Positions 21,965 through 34,194 are shown, numbered from the stretch's first letter. The stretch: DNA of 64,000 nt from Tenrec ecaudatus (GCF_050624435.1 NC_134546.1:17631001-17695000), one strand, 5' to 3'. The notes: generated from the sequence alone by a model not told the origin. Made by a program: numbers and translations.

Positions 21965-24065
21965 ATGGGATATTAAAAGTTACAACCAGCTTCTAACAAT
22001 AAAAACTACAGTGTTCAATATGAAAAATACACTGGAAGATAATAACAGCAATCAAGCTACTCAGAAGATATTAATAAACTTAAATGCATAGCAATAAAAA
22101 TTACCCAAAATAAAGCCTAGAGAGAGCAACTCAATGAGTCCTGGGTACGTTTTGCAACCTAACATACATGTCATTGGAGTCCCTGAAACAGGTAGAGAGA
22201 AACAGGAAAATATTTGAAAAAGTAATGGTCAAAAGTTTTCTCCAGCCCCGAGGGCGATGTTCCTGCTTGGGGCAAACAATGCACGGGGAGGACCATATGT
22301 CCAGCCCCACCCATGGGACACAGTGTCCCTCACTGAACCATGGCGCTGTGGGGACAGCACTGGAGACACAGTGCAGGAAGAATGCACGGTCTGGCCCCAT
22401 CACACTGGGGCGAGGCACTGAGGGCCTGCAGCAGAGCAACAGGGGGAGCAGAGTGATGAACCCCCCTGGGAATATCAAAATTAGACTTTGAAGACAGAGT
22501 GTGCCCCCCTCCCCACCATGAGACTCTACTGGAAAACACTTGTAAAGGCCAACAAACAGACCTTGAACTATTTATAGGCTTTTCCACTTTTGTCAGTGGC
22601 TTTCTTTTTGTTGTTGTTGTTATTGTCTTGTTGGTTTTGACTTCTTTCGTTGTTTTATTTGGCTTTGCCTGGTCTTTGTACTTATTAATGTATATGCATG
22701 TCTGTCTAGATAAGATAGTTGGGATAAATAATTCGGAGATAAAAAGAGAAAGGGAAGTGGGAGAAAGAGTGGGGGGAACCAACCAAGGGACAAGGGAACA
22801 AGTGAACTAAAATCAATGGCAGGAAGGGCATAGGATGTCTAGTGGGACTTACTTAAGGGCAACGTAGCAGCGAGGAAGTTCTAAAGCCAAATGAAGGCCG
22901 AAATGATGGTGGGACAAGAGGGAAGTAAAAGGAAATAAGGAAAGAAGCGGGAGGCAAAAGACATTTATAGAGGTCTAAATACAGGCATGTACATATATAA
23001 ATATATATATAAGGAGAGGGGAATAGAACTATGCACTCATATCTATATGTCAAGAATTAAGGTTGCAGATGGACATTGGACCTTGACTCAAGTACTTCCT
23101 CAACACAAGAACACTTTGTTCTAACAATCCGGCATTCTGTGACGTTCACCTTCCCGACACGATTGTTGAAGACAAAAATGGGTGCATAAAAATGTGGTGA
23201 AGAAAGCTGATGGAGGCTATAGTGTCTGGGGTCTTAAAGACTTGAAGATAAACAAGCGGCCATCTAACTGAGAAGCAACAAAGCCCACAGGGAAGAAGCA
23301 CACCAGCCTGTGTGATCATGAGGTATCAATGGGATCAGGTATCAGGCATCTAAGACCCAGAACAAAATCATACCCAATGTGAATGGGGGTGGGTGGGCAT
23401 GGAGTGGAGACCCAATGCCCATCTGTAGACAATTGGACATCCCCTCACAGAGGAGTCATAGGGAAATGGCGAGCCAGTCAAGGTGCAGTACAACACGGAT
23501 GAAACACACAATTTTCTTCTAGTTCGTTGGTGCTTCCTTCACCCCACTATCATGACATCAGTTCTACCTTACAAATCGGATTAGACCAGAGCATGCACAC
23601 TGCTACAGATAAGAGCCTGAAACACAGGGAATCCAGGATAGGTAAACCCCTCAGGGCCAACAAGGAGAGTAGAGGTGCCAGGAGGATTAGGGGAGGGTGG
23701 GAGTGGGAAAGGGGGAATTGATCACAAGGATCAATCTATAACCCCCTCCAGGGGAACAAATAATGGAAAAGTGGGTGAGGAGCGATGGAGGACGATGTAA
23801 GATATGGAAATAAAAATCTATAGCTTATCAAGGGTTCATGAGGGAGGGCAGGTGGGGTAGGGGGGATGAGGAGCTGATATCAGGGGCTCAAGTGGGAAGA
23901 GAATGCTTTGAAAATGATGATGGCAGCATATGTGAAAATGTGCTGGACACATTGGATGAATGTATGGATTGTGATAAGAGATGTAAGAGCCCCCAATAAA
24001 AGTATTTGGGGAAAAAAAGTTTTCTCCAAATTTAAGAACTACTGATGCACACAATAACACGAGTA
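21965..24065 (+). pseudogene. L1 ORF1 fossil split by a retroposon
   Basis: Before the insert, GTCATTGGAGTCCCTGAAAC and ATATTTGAAAAAGTAATGG match the L1 ORF1 region coding for the start of the C-terminal domain. After it, TTTCTCCAAATTTAAG continues the same sequence. Only about 320 bases of L1 remain. Confidence 0.6.
22245..24014 (+). mobile_element. Large non-coding retroposon-like element, apparently whole insertion (about 1.77 kb)
   Basis: This element interrupts a fossil L1 ORF1. The L1 sequence AAAAGTTTTCTCCA stands at 22231-22244 and again at 24015-24028, a 14-base target-site duplication. The insert ends with AATAAAAGTATTTGGGG then A-rich sequence. No open frame of note is present on the plus strand. 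Its second half is shared with copies at 10.7, 12.3, 34.2, 43.9 and 52.2 kb (plus) and 45.0, 48.2 and 55.9 kb (minus). It could be a long 3' UTR type of an L1 lineage or a separate non-autonomous family. Confidence 0.7.
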
Positions 24066-24320
24066 GGTGCATTTACTAAGTGACAAAAGTCAAACCCAAA
24101 ACGCTCTGTATGGAATCTGGAAAAATCAAAATTATAAAGATGGAGAACTGATCAGTTGTTCCCAGGAGTTGAGGGCAGGAGGGATGGTTGACCACAGAAT
24201 AAATAAACAGAATCATTTTTAGCACGATGACATGATATTGAGGTGGTAGACATATCACTCTGCATTCGTCAAAACTCAGAGAACTATATACATAAAAAAA
24301 TGAAACTTAATATCTAAAAC
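24066..24320 (+). mobile_element. Old L1 3' UTR
   Basis: GATCAGTTGTTCCCAGGAGT, ATTCGTCAAAACTCAGAGAA and ATACATAAAAAAATGAAACTTAAT resemble the end of mammalian L1M elements. Confidence 0.45.
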
Positions 24321-24321
24321 T

Positions 24322-24512
24322 CTCCAAATTCACTGCCATTCCGTTCTTTCTGACTCACAGTACCTTATGCGACACAGCCGAAATGCCCTGTGATTCCCAA
24401 GACCTTTTACGAGAGTAAAAGCCTGACCTTTCTCCCGAGGAAAGGCGGGTGGCTTCAGACGGCCACCTTGCACTTAGTAGTCCCACTATGCAGTCAGAGC
24501 TCCTGTGAAACT
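24322..24512 (-). repeat. AfroSINE
   Basis: Reverse copy with TTCACTGCCATTCCGTTCTT and GGTGGCTTCAGACGGCCACC. Confidence 0.7.
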
Positions 24513-25144
24513 TAATTATAGGAAAACAGAAAAGCCAGCCAGAGTGTGGGTGTCCCGGGGTGAGAGGCATGCAGACTGGCACACCGGGACTCAAACCATA
24601 TTACAAATGCAGAACTCGGGGGTGGGACGACCTGACCTACATAACTTTGTAAAGTGTGATTTTTACCAGAGACTGGAACTCTAAAGAAATTGCGCACACG
24701 CCTGCACTCTAGTTGGTAGGTTTGTGGCTCTCAGGGGTGTAGGTTAATAACTGTGAAACCCCTTCATATACACACTCGGGGTAGTGAAGAATGAGCCGTG
24801 GTTCTCGCCGGGGAGAAGATGTACAGCTAAGCAAGAGGGAAAGACTAACCTGAACCCTGTGCAGTTGGGTCTGAATCAGAGATGCCACAGGGACTCGTGT
24901 TGACCTTGGCATGGATCTAATCAGATATACACCTGGGTTAGTTTGCATACATACATGGTTTGTTAACTAAAAGCCTGGAAACAATGACACTGGGGTTACA
25001 AGCACACCCAGCGCCCGTATCTTGGTTCTAACTGCTGGTCTCCAGTGAAAGAGAGCAGCCTCTGTGGAGAGGTGGCTGGTTCGGGACTGGGGCAGTGCAC
25101 ACAGAGGAGCCTGGAGCGATTTATAGCAACACAAGGAGCCAAAG

Positions 25145-25318
25145 CCAACCTCACTGCCAGCGGCTCCTTCGCAGCGACCCTATAGGATGGGTTTCCAAGG
25201 GCTTCTTAGGCTGTCGATCTCTGTGGGAGCAGAAAGCCTCGTCTTTCTCCTAAACCCCCGGGTGCAGTCAGCAGCCCCGCAAGTAACCCACGAAGCCACC
25301 GGGGCTCCTCCAGAATGG
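25145..25318 (-). repeat. AfroSINE
   Basis: Reverse copy with GCAGCGACCCTATAGGATGG and AGTAACCCACGAAGCCACCG. Confidence 0.7.
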
Positions 25319-25417
25319 ACCACAGTCCCCAAACAGAAGGAGGGAGTGTGTCTAAAGGACAGGAGAGCCCAGAGCTGACAATGACCAAAGCGGGGACCAA
25401 TTTGAGCAGCAGACTAC

Positions 25418-25471
25418 GTGACTAATAATTTACACGTAACTAATAATTTACACGTGACTAATAACTTACAC
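25418..25471 (+). repeat. Minisatellite, three 18-bp units
   Basis: Three back-to-back copies of GTGACTAATAATTTACAC with one change each in copies 2 and 3. Confidence 0.9.
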
Positions 25472-25484
25472 GAGTCTGTCGAGT

Positions 25485-26200
25485 CCTGGCCACCACCTGT
25501 CCGTCAGTTTGTCGGGCTGGGGTGGCTTGTGTGTGGCTGTGAAGCTGGAAGCTATGTCGCTGGTGCTTCCAAAGCCAGCAGGGTCACCCAAGGCCAGTGG
25601 GTTCCAGTGGAGCTTCCAGATTAAGAACAGGCAGCAAAGAAGGACTCAGCTCCCACGCTGGAGGAAGAATCACTGAAAACCTGTGCATCGTTTCGACGCA
25701 CTGTCAAGCGCTGAAAGCCCAAACAAAGGAAGCGGAGCATGGCCAGAGGTTCTGCGGGCAGGGCCCTCGAGATGCGACTGAAAAGGAGCTGATTTCCTGG
25801 GCCCCAGCCATGGTCCTGTCCAGTGCATCCTACGCATGGGAAAGCTGGACGTTGAATAAGGAAGCCTCTGGAAGAACAGGTGCATTTGATTGTGGTGCTG
25901 GAGAGAATACGCAAAGTACCACGACAGGACAAACGGATCTGTTCTGGAAGAAGTACGGCCAGAGTGCTCCTCAGAGGCCGGGAGGGCAAGACTTCGTCTT
26001 CCCTCCTTTGGACATGTTGTCGGGAGAGACCAGTCCCTGGAGGAGGACATCAGGTTTGATAAAATGGAGGGTGATGAAAAAGGGGAAGGCCCTGGGCAAG
26101 ACAGACGGACACAGGATGGCGCGGGCCCGTGGAGTGTTTCATTCTGCTGTGGGCACAGGGTCGCGATAGGTCGGACCCAGCTTGATGGTGCCTGAACAAC
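25485..26200 (+). mobile_element. Internally deleted RTE element (5' end joined to 3' end)
   Basis: The first 300 or so bases (CTGTCCGTCAGTTTGTCGGG, then GAAGCTATG..CTTCCAAAG) match the 5' region of the 28400 RTE. The sequence then jumps near 25800 to the RTE C-terminus (GGAAAGCTGGACGTTGAATA, GACATGTTGTCGGGAGAGAC) and the 3' end with GGCCCTGGGCAAGACAGACG and GCTTGATGGTGCCTGAACAA. The endonuclease and reverse transcriptase are absent. It fits a non-autonomous RTE derivative of the Bov-tA/half-LINE kind. Confidence 0.7.
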
Positions 26201-26205
26201 AGCAG

Positions 26206-26405
26206 AGTCCTGGTAGCATAGGGGTTGGACACTAGGCTGTGACCCACAAGGTCAGCAGTGTGAAACCACTAGCAGCTTCGCAGGAGAAAGATGAGGCTTA
26301 TACTCCCGTAAAGCATCGCAGTCTAGGAAACCCACACGGCCAGTTCTAGTCTGAACTATAGGGTCGATGTGAATCAGCATCGATTCGGTATTTGTGAGTC
26401 TGTTT
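26206..26405 (+). repeat. AfroSINE
   Basis: Complete-looking copy (TCCTGGTAGCATAGGGGTTG to GATGTGAATCAGCATCGATT) placed directly after the deleted RTE element. Confidence 0.8.
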
Positions 26406-26409
26406 GTCT

Positions 26410-28395
26410 GTATAGTGATACATCAATAAATGGAACAGAGGAAATCATTCTTGCTACAGGAGAATCCCAAACAATTAATGTAGCTACTCCACCCCCCTCA
26501 GAAAGTAGAGCTTAGTGTACCCGCCACCGCCACTGTGCAGATACACTGGTCATTGCAACTTTCTAAAGCAGTTCTAGTCCCTGCACAGTTGTGCACAGTT
26601 GAGACACCTGGAAAGCGCTGCCTTCTGTGAGAACGAAGAGCAGTGGCCACCAGGAGGCCGTCAGGGACCCTCCGGTAGGATGCGATGAAGAGGCCATCGG
26701 ATCTCAGCGGTTTCCGTTCCACAAACCAGTCTTACAGGAAGAAGCCATCAGACATTCTCTAAGATCGCTGGCTGGGGTTGCTCCTCAACACTCTCGAATT
26801 TATGAAAAGCAAGGAAAAACTGAGAAATCTCCCAGGCCGGAGGAGACACGGCAACGAAACCCAGCGTCTCTGGAAGCAGGAAGAGACGCCCGCGGGAGCA
26901 CGAGAGAAATCCGAAAGGATTCCAGAGGTCAGTGCTCAGTATTTTCCCAAGGACAGCTGTTAAGGCTTGACATGAGATCAATAAGGAAACTGGGACGTGG
27001 AACAAGAGTACATGGCAGTTTTCCGTACTATCTGTGCAACGCTTGTGTCCTAAAATTATTGCAGAACTGAAGGAATGCTTTTTTCTAATTGTCTGAATTT
27101 GAGTAAAATTATAAATCCACCGATCCAATGAACCCTGAGAATAAGGAACATGGAAAAAAATATTACACCAAGGCGCATCATAAACAATACCAGGATTTCA
27201 ACCAGAGGTGAGGAAGAACAAGTCTGAAGAGTAAGTTGAAAGGGAAACTGGCAGTAAATAATTAAATTCCTCTCTACCCAACCCAGCTCATTCAGTAAAA
27301 GAGTCAGGTTACTTTTGAAGACAATCTTTAAATTTTAATCCAAAAATGCCCCCCTGAAACCTTCTTTGAACCAAGCGATGATTTAGCTGAATTAATAAGG
27401 AATTTTTGCTCTGAGCACTGTGGTTTTTTTAAAGAACAATCGTTATGGGATCGAATTAACAGCAGCTACTGACCAGGTCAGACCGGAAACTTAGGGGGCA
27501 GTGGGCTGAGGTTAGCAAGGGGAGGAACTGCCCAGCAAAGAAAGGGGAGAGCGGGTCCCCGACTTGAGGCCGGTCCTCCCCATCCGGGACTGTACCTGTG
27601 GAAAAGGCTCGTGGGTGCATGTTCTGCTCCGTTTATTTTCAACAAGAAGAGCAACATTTTTTTAAGTCTCCGAACCGCTGCAGTCCATGCCGGGTGAAAA
27701 TCAGACCGTGTCTCGCTCATCCCAGACCCTTGCTTCCATTCTGCTCGGAACCCTCTAACACTGGAGCTACTGCAGAGGCCTGCCGATCATGGTCTAAAGC
27801 AGAGAGGACCGCAAGAGGTAAAAGTAGGTATCGCTTCAGCCCGGATGGGGACGAGCGCTCATGGAGAACCCTCAGACTATAACCTGTCCCAGTTACCTCC
27901 CCGCAGTGGTCAGGCGGTAGCCCTGGTTCCTTCATAACAGACTAAGGAGGAACTTAGGATGACATCCTAACCCGTGACATACATTTTATGGTGTTGTGTG
28001 TTGCGTGTGCCTGCACGTGTACATGTGCTTCCATGCGTGTGTGATTTAGGTGAACTTTTCTGGAGAAAATCAGTCTTCCTTTCAACAGTTTAGGCACGTT
28101 TTACTTCATAACATCAGGGCCTCTCCCTCCCTCAATGGACTGTCACGCTTCCCTCTTCCTCCCTGGGCCTCCCGTCTCCATTTGGCCTTCTCTCCTGCTC
28201 CTTCCTGTGCTCTGTGCTTCGTTTGGGGGGAAATACTGCCATTTTTGGTCTCTTATGGTGGATTCTTCTGAGGGGTGCATTTCTCTGGAGTATTATTGTT
28301 CCCTTCATTGGACTGTCTGCTGCTGGGCTGCAGGAGATCCCCAGGGGTGGGCTCAGTTCCCGGTTTGAGGGTATCTAAGGGCCATGGCCACCCCC
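26410..28395. other. Intergenic sequence, nothing firmly identified
   Basis: A LINE-like tail (ACTATCTGTGCAACG, CTAAAATTATTGCAGAA) occurs near 27030-27065, and a GTGTG-rich patch near 27990-28050. The rest shows no gene or repeat I can name. Open frames (up to 147 codons) show no domain. Confidence 0.3.
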
Positions 28396-28399
28396 TGCC

Positions 28400-31300
28400 C
28401 ATCCGTTTGTCACACTGTAGGGGCTTGTGTGTTGCTGTGAGGCTGGGAGCCATTCCCTGGTATCTCAAATGCCAACAGGGTCGCTCAGCGGGGACAGTTT
28501 CAGCAGGGCTTCCAGACAAAGGACAGACTACGGAGAAATCATAGGCTGCCCACTGCAGAGGACGTAGTCACTGGAAACCTGGCTAGCATCAAGCACTGGC
28601 AGCTACTGAAAACCTCACAAACAGTGGCAGAGCGCTGTCAGATACAGCAGAACAGGAGCCCCTGGGGTCGGGGGCTCTCGGTGTGTCTGAGAAAGGCTTC
28701 TTGCTCAGCATAGAGCTGACTGTACTGACGTGGATGGCCTCACGCCTTCTGGAGGAAAGCCTTCAGGACCTTCATTTGCTACTGGGACATGAGTCAACAT
28801 CTATTAAGAATCAGAACTTACATGAGCGGACAAAGTATGAATTGAGGAGAACTGGAAATCATCAACAATGAAGTGGGATACACAAAGATCAATATCCTAG
28901 GTGTCGGCGAGCTGAGCTGGGTTGGTATTGGCCATTTGGAATCGGAAAATCATACGGTTTACTCTATCAGGAATGACAGGTTCCGGGGGGAAGGCATGGT
29001 ATTCATCATCAAAAAAGGACATTCCAGGATCTATCTTGAGGTACAAGGCTACCTGTGATGGGGTAATATCTTTTTGCACATAAGGAAATCCAGTCAATAT
29101 AACTGTTATTCAAATTTATGTGCCAACTACAAAAGCTAATGGTGCAGATATTTAAGAATTTTAACAATGTCTTCAGTCTGAAATTGATCAAACATGTAAT
29201 CAAGATGCATTGATAATTATTGGTGATTGGAATGCAAACATTGGAAACAAAGAAGAAAGAACCATAGTTGGAAAATATGGTCTTGATGATAGAAACAAAA
29301 CTGGAGATGACAGGATAGAACTTTACAAAACGACATGTTCGTCCTAAATACGCCTTTTCAACAACACAAAAGGCAACGATACACATAGATTTCTCCAGAT
29401 GGAATACACAGACATCCAATTGAATACATCTTTTGAAAGAGACCATGGAGAAGCTCAATGTCAACAGCTAAAACCATGGCAGAGGCTATCTATCTGTAGA
29501 ATAGATAGATCATCAATTACTCAAATTCAAGTTCAGGTTGAAGCTGAAGAAAATTAAAACAAGTCCATGAGAGCCAAAATGCAACCTTAAGTATATCCCA
29601 CCTGAATTTCAAGAATATCTCAAGAAAAAAAAATTAATGCACTTAACACTAATAACAGAAGACCTGTTGAGCTGTGGGGTGACATCAAGAACATCCTACA
29701 TGAAGAAAGCAAAAAGTCATTAAAAATACAGGAAAGAAAGAAAAGATCAAAGTGGATGTCAGAAGAGACTCAAACTTCCTCTTAATCATAGAGTAGCAAT
29801 GGCAAGTGGAATAAATGATGGCGTCAGAACGAACAGAAGATTTCAAGGAGCAGCTCGAGAGACAAAGTAAAATATTAAAATGAAATGTGCAAAGATTTAG
29901 CATTAAAAAAAACCAAAAAGAACACACTCAACATATCTTAAACTGAAAGAACTCAAGAAAAAATTCAATCCTCAAGTTGCCATAGAGAAAGATTCTATGG
30001 GCAAAACCTTGAATGATGCAGGGATCACAAGAAGGTGTAGGGAATACACTGAGTCACATTCAACCATTTCCAGAGGGAGCATACAATCAAGAGCCAATGG
30101 TACTAAAGGAAGAAGTTCAAGCTGAACCGAAATCCTTAACCAAGAGCAAGGTTCCAGGAATAGATGGAATGCTGATCGGAATGTTTCAACAAGTTGGTGA
30201 AGCACTGGAAGCACTCACTGGTCTTTACCAAAAAATTTGGAAGTCAGTTACCTGGCCAACTGACTGGAAGAGAGTCAATCCAAAGAAGGGAGACTCAACA
30301 GAATGCATAAACGACAGAACAATAAATATCATTAATAATATCACCTGCAAGTAGAATTCGTCACAAGATCATTCAACAATGGCTGCAGCATTTCATTGTC
30401 AGGGAGACTGTCAGAAATGGTTTCATAAGAAGACATGGAGCAAGGAATATTGTTGCTGATGTCAGATGGGTTTTGGCTTAAAGCAGAGAACACCAGGAAG
30501 ATGTTTGTTTGCATTTTATTGACTATGCTAATGCATTCTACTGTGTGGACCATAACAAATTATGGGTAACCTTGAGAAGAATGGGAATTCCAGAACACTG
30601 CATTGTGCTCACGTGAACCTGTACATGCATCAAGAGGCAGTTGTGTGAACAAATCAGGGGAATACTGCGTGGTTTAATGTCAAGAAAGGTGTGTGTCAGG
30701 GTTGTATCTTCTCACCATACTTATTCAGTGTGTACGCTGAGCAGAACATCAGAGACGCTGGATTATGTGAAGAAGAGTGTGACATCAGGATTGGAGGAAG
30801 GCTTATTAACAACCTGCAGGATGTAGATGAGACAACCTTGCTGAAAGTGAGGAGGCCTTGAAGCATTTGCTAATGAAGGTCAAGGATTGCGGCCTTCAGT
30901 GTGGATTACAACTCAATGTAAAGCACACCCACCTTGTCACAACTGGACTAATAGGCAACAACATGATCAATGGAGAAAAGATTGAAGTTGTCAAGGATTT
31001 CTTCTTGCTTGGATCCACAATCAATGCTCATGGAAGCAGTAGTCAAGAGATCAAATGACGCATTGCCTTGGGTAAATCTGCTGTACAAGACCTCTTTAAT
31101 GTGTTGAAAAGCCAGGAGGTTTCTTTGAGGATTAAAATATGCCTGACCCAAGGCATGGAGTTTTCAATTGCCCCAGAGGCAATTGAAAGTTGAACACTGA
31201 ATAAGACCGAAGAAGAATCCGTGCATTTGAATTATGGTGTTGGTGAAGAATATTTAAAGTACCACAGACTGCCTGAAAAACAAACAAGACTGTCTTGGAA

Positions 31301-31575
31301 GAGGAAACCAGAATGCTCCTTAGATGTGGTGAGATTTCATCTCAACATGTCTTTGGACATGTTACCAGGAGAGACCAGTCCCTGGAAAAGGACATCGCAC
31401 CTGGTAAAACAGGGGGGCCGCAAAAAAGAGAAAAGACCCACAGCAAGACAGACTGACAGAGTGGCTGCAACAAAGGGCTCAAACACAAGAACACGTGTGA
31501 GGCTGACGCAGGACCAGACAGTGTCTAGCCCCCTCGTCCATGGGGTTACTATGGATTGATGGCACCTAACATGGT
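28400..31575 (+). pseudogene. Nearly full-length, inactivated RTE/BovB-type LINE
   Basis: An RTE retrotransposon encodes one protein with an AP endonuclease and a reverse transcriptase. The 5' region starts near 28400 (GTTTGTCACACTGTAGGGGC). Endonuclease sequence runs 28880-29450 (GELSWVGIGHLES, then FIIKKGHSRI). Reverse-transcriptase blocks follow: PGIDGMLIGMFQQ near 30150, FIDYANAF near 30520 and a decayed YADD box read as D-V-D-E at 30820-30831. The C-terminal GETSPWKRTSHL and the 3' end GATTGATGGCACCTAAC are near 31560. Many stops and frameshifts are present, and the AFD of motif A reads AFY. It cannot be active. Confidence 0.85.
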
Positions 31576-31579
31576 GGAA

Positions 31580-32480
31580 GCCCCAAACTGCTCCCTCAGA
31601 AAAAGTGGTTTAGAGTGTTATCAAATATAATTCTTCTAAACTACTTTTATTTAGGAGCACAGCACAGTGATGACATGGTTACATGCTTTTATTCCATATA
31701 AATAAATCCATTTCTCAAAACAGAACTGATTTTTGGTCGGTCATCCCCACATGAATGACGTGCTGCCTTTGCCCAGAGTCTCTGGATCCATGTGCAGAGG
31801 AGGTGAAAGAGGAGTCACATCTCTGGCCCACTCACTGGAGTTCTTATCCCTACCAGCCCCTTGTGCTCCATTCCCAATGGTCTTCATTTGATGGGGGTGG
31901 GGGTGAGGCATCAATATTTTTCTGGCTTCCCAAGTGAGTTCTGTAGCAAGTAGCCATCACTGAAAACCATGGGTCCAACAGGCTGGCAAAGAGCCGGACC
32001 ATTGCCAAGCAGCCACACATCACTCGCTCCAGGTGAGTATAGTGTAGGTCACTTGGCCAGAGGGCACCTCGTGACAGCTGGGATCAAATAGTTGGGGTGG
32101 GGGAGATGCTGCCTATGGAGTGGTAGCCATGTGGATCTGGGGTGAGGTCCCCTGGAGAGGGAGGCAGCCCTGTCAGAGGGACGCAGCCCTGTCAGAGGGA
32201 CGAGGCTCACTGATAGGAGGGGCAGTGCAGGAGAGAGGACAGGGAATGGTTACCCTTTGGGGAACACAGGTGCATGTCTGTTGAGGGGAGGGGAGGGAGG
32301 GCTGTCATCCAGGTGGAGGTAGGAGTGACTGAGGATGCGTTTGGAAACATTCAGTAGGGAGTTCTTTAGGGGCATACAACAGGTGGGAAAAATTGAACTA
32401 GGGCATCAGGGGGTATCCTGGGAACCCAGACCAGGGCCGTGGAACACTGGGACACTGAATCCTGGATCTTCGGGCACACA
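31580..32480. other. Intergenic sequence, nothing identified
   Basis: Unique sequence between the RTE LINE and a SPIN MITE. A short direct repeat of CAGCCCTGTCAGAGGGACG is at about 32165-32205. Confidence 0.3.
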
Positions 32481-32493
32481 GCATGCTCTAGAG

Positions 32494-32686
32494 CGGTGGT
32501 TCTCAACCTTCCTCGTGCCGCGACCCTTTCATGCAGCTGCTCACGTTGTGGTGATCCCCCAACCATAAAATTATTTTTGTCGCTACTTCATCGCTGTCAT
32601 TTTGCTGTTGTGTTGAATCGGGAGACCCCTGTGAAAGGGTTATACGATCCCCAAAGGTGTCTTGACCCACAGGTTGAAAACCACTG
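32494..32686 (+). mobile_element. SPIN/URR1-like hAT MITE, short form (193 bp)
   Basis: Bounded by GGTGGTTCTCAACC and GTTGAAAACCACTG, and by a perfect 8-base target duplication CTCTAGAG at 32486-32493 and 32687-32694. The same length as the copy at 20596 indicates a shared short subfamily. Confidence 0.85.
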
Positions 32687-32829
32687 CTCTAGAGACTGCA
32701 CCAGTGAGACCCCACATAGGAACTCCATGCATGAAGTGGACTCTACCGCAGACACACTTATAACCTGAGTACTTAAGTCGGAAAACACTTGGTGTCTGAG
32801 GAAGCAGAAGACAGCGGTACCAAGAGTGG

Positions 32830-34190
32830 TGAGCTGTTGGTTGGTGGAAAAACAAGGTTTTGCTACATTGATGCCTTGTATGCTGCATTAAGATTCATTT
32901 TATTTCAGCAATCCTGTGATGGCCATTCTGCTATATTTTTCTTATGCTTGTTCATATTAGGGTGTATCTCAGAGGTGCCTCGCCATTGGGGTCACCCTCT
33001 ATCGCTGTGTTATTTGTTTCTCTGTTTTTCGGTAAATGAACCCCGGGGACATTGAGCTTATTGGGAAACCAAATAGTATTAGGGTTTCAGGAGGAGGGGG
33101 GCATAGAGGGATAAAGGGTGTAAGAGGAATGTCAAGGAGTCCAAGTAGGAAAAGTATATTTGGAGACTGATTATGGAAGCAAATGTATAATTCCGCCTGA
33201 CAGGATTGAACTATGGCATGATATAACATATGTATTAAGACCCCAGTTACAGCAAATTAAACAAAGAAGCAAGCAAAACTACCAGGAATGGGTTTGGGGT
33301 ACCCACTAAATCCTAGCTCCAACTTAAGAACAATTGGTTCTTACATCAGAGCCTGCTCGATACTCACCCACAGGAAGGGAATACAGAAAGACATGGGTGC
33401 TATAGCAAAATATGGCAAAGATTTAGATGGTGCCTGGCTATCGGATAAAATCATGTTTGGGGTTTTAAAGGTTTGTCTCCACACAAGCAGCCATGTAAGG
33501 GAGTTGTCATCTAAGTCCACATGGAAGAAGCACACCGTCATCAGTCACCAAAGGTTTAGAATCCATACACCCCAAAGTTGCAGGAGAGATCGGTATCTGA
33601 GCGTAAACTGTGAGAATCGAGTGTGTCGAAGGCGATGGGTGACAGTGGGAGGCCAAAATTCACTGGTGGATCTGCCTAGAGACTAAGCCTCCAGAGCACT
33701 CTACCTCTCTAAAGTTGAGGGATGGGAGGAAATTGGTCACTAAACAGCGTGCCTGGGAGAGAGGAGTATAGAAGATCACAGACATAAATCTGACCTGAAC
33801 AGGTAGAACTTGGTCAGTAGATCCCCTCCCTCACCCTGTGATCCAGGATGAACCTGATCTGGTTTCCAAAAGTTTCTGTATTTTTGGTTTTGTTCCATTT
33901 TTTGTTTGCTCGTATTAGAGCGTATCTCAGAGGTGTTATGTCAGTGGAGGTGACCCTGTTGAAGCTCTGTCATTTCCTTTTCCATTTTTCAGTATGAAGC
34001 CCAGGATGGATGAACCTATAGGGATAGCATGTACGGGAGAGCGGGGGTTGGGGGATGTGAAAGTGAGATGGTGTCAAGCAGTCCATGTGGGGAAAGATTG
34101 TTTGGAAACTGATTTTGGTAACAATTATGCAGTTCTACTTGACTTGACTTAAATATGGAATGATATGACTTATCAGTCATCATCAGAACA
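32830..34190 (+). mobile_element. Diverged units related to the non-coding retroposon
   Basis: Two homologous segments (about 32935-33240 and 33890-34190) share GTGTATCTCAGAGGTG/GCGTATCTCAGAGGTG, a purine-rich stretch, and a tail with GGAGACTGATT and GCAAATGTATAATT-type sequence that parallels the younger family. Between them (33288-33700) lies a segment whose TAGATGGTGCCTGGCTATC and CAAGCAGCCAT blocks match the middle of the family. This is an older, rearranged relative. Confidence 0.45.
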
Positions 34191-34194
34191 AAAA

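Noticed and set aside
21965-22100. Possible endogenous retrovirus remnants around the L1 fossils
   Set aside because: No gag, protease, polymerase or envelope motif and no paired LTRs were seen; the sequence fits L1 ORF1.
26627-27070. A 147-codon frame and its antisense partner
   Set aside because: The end is a LINE-like tail and no family resemblance is seen; probably old repeat DNA.
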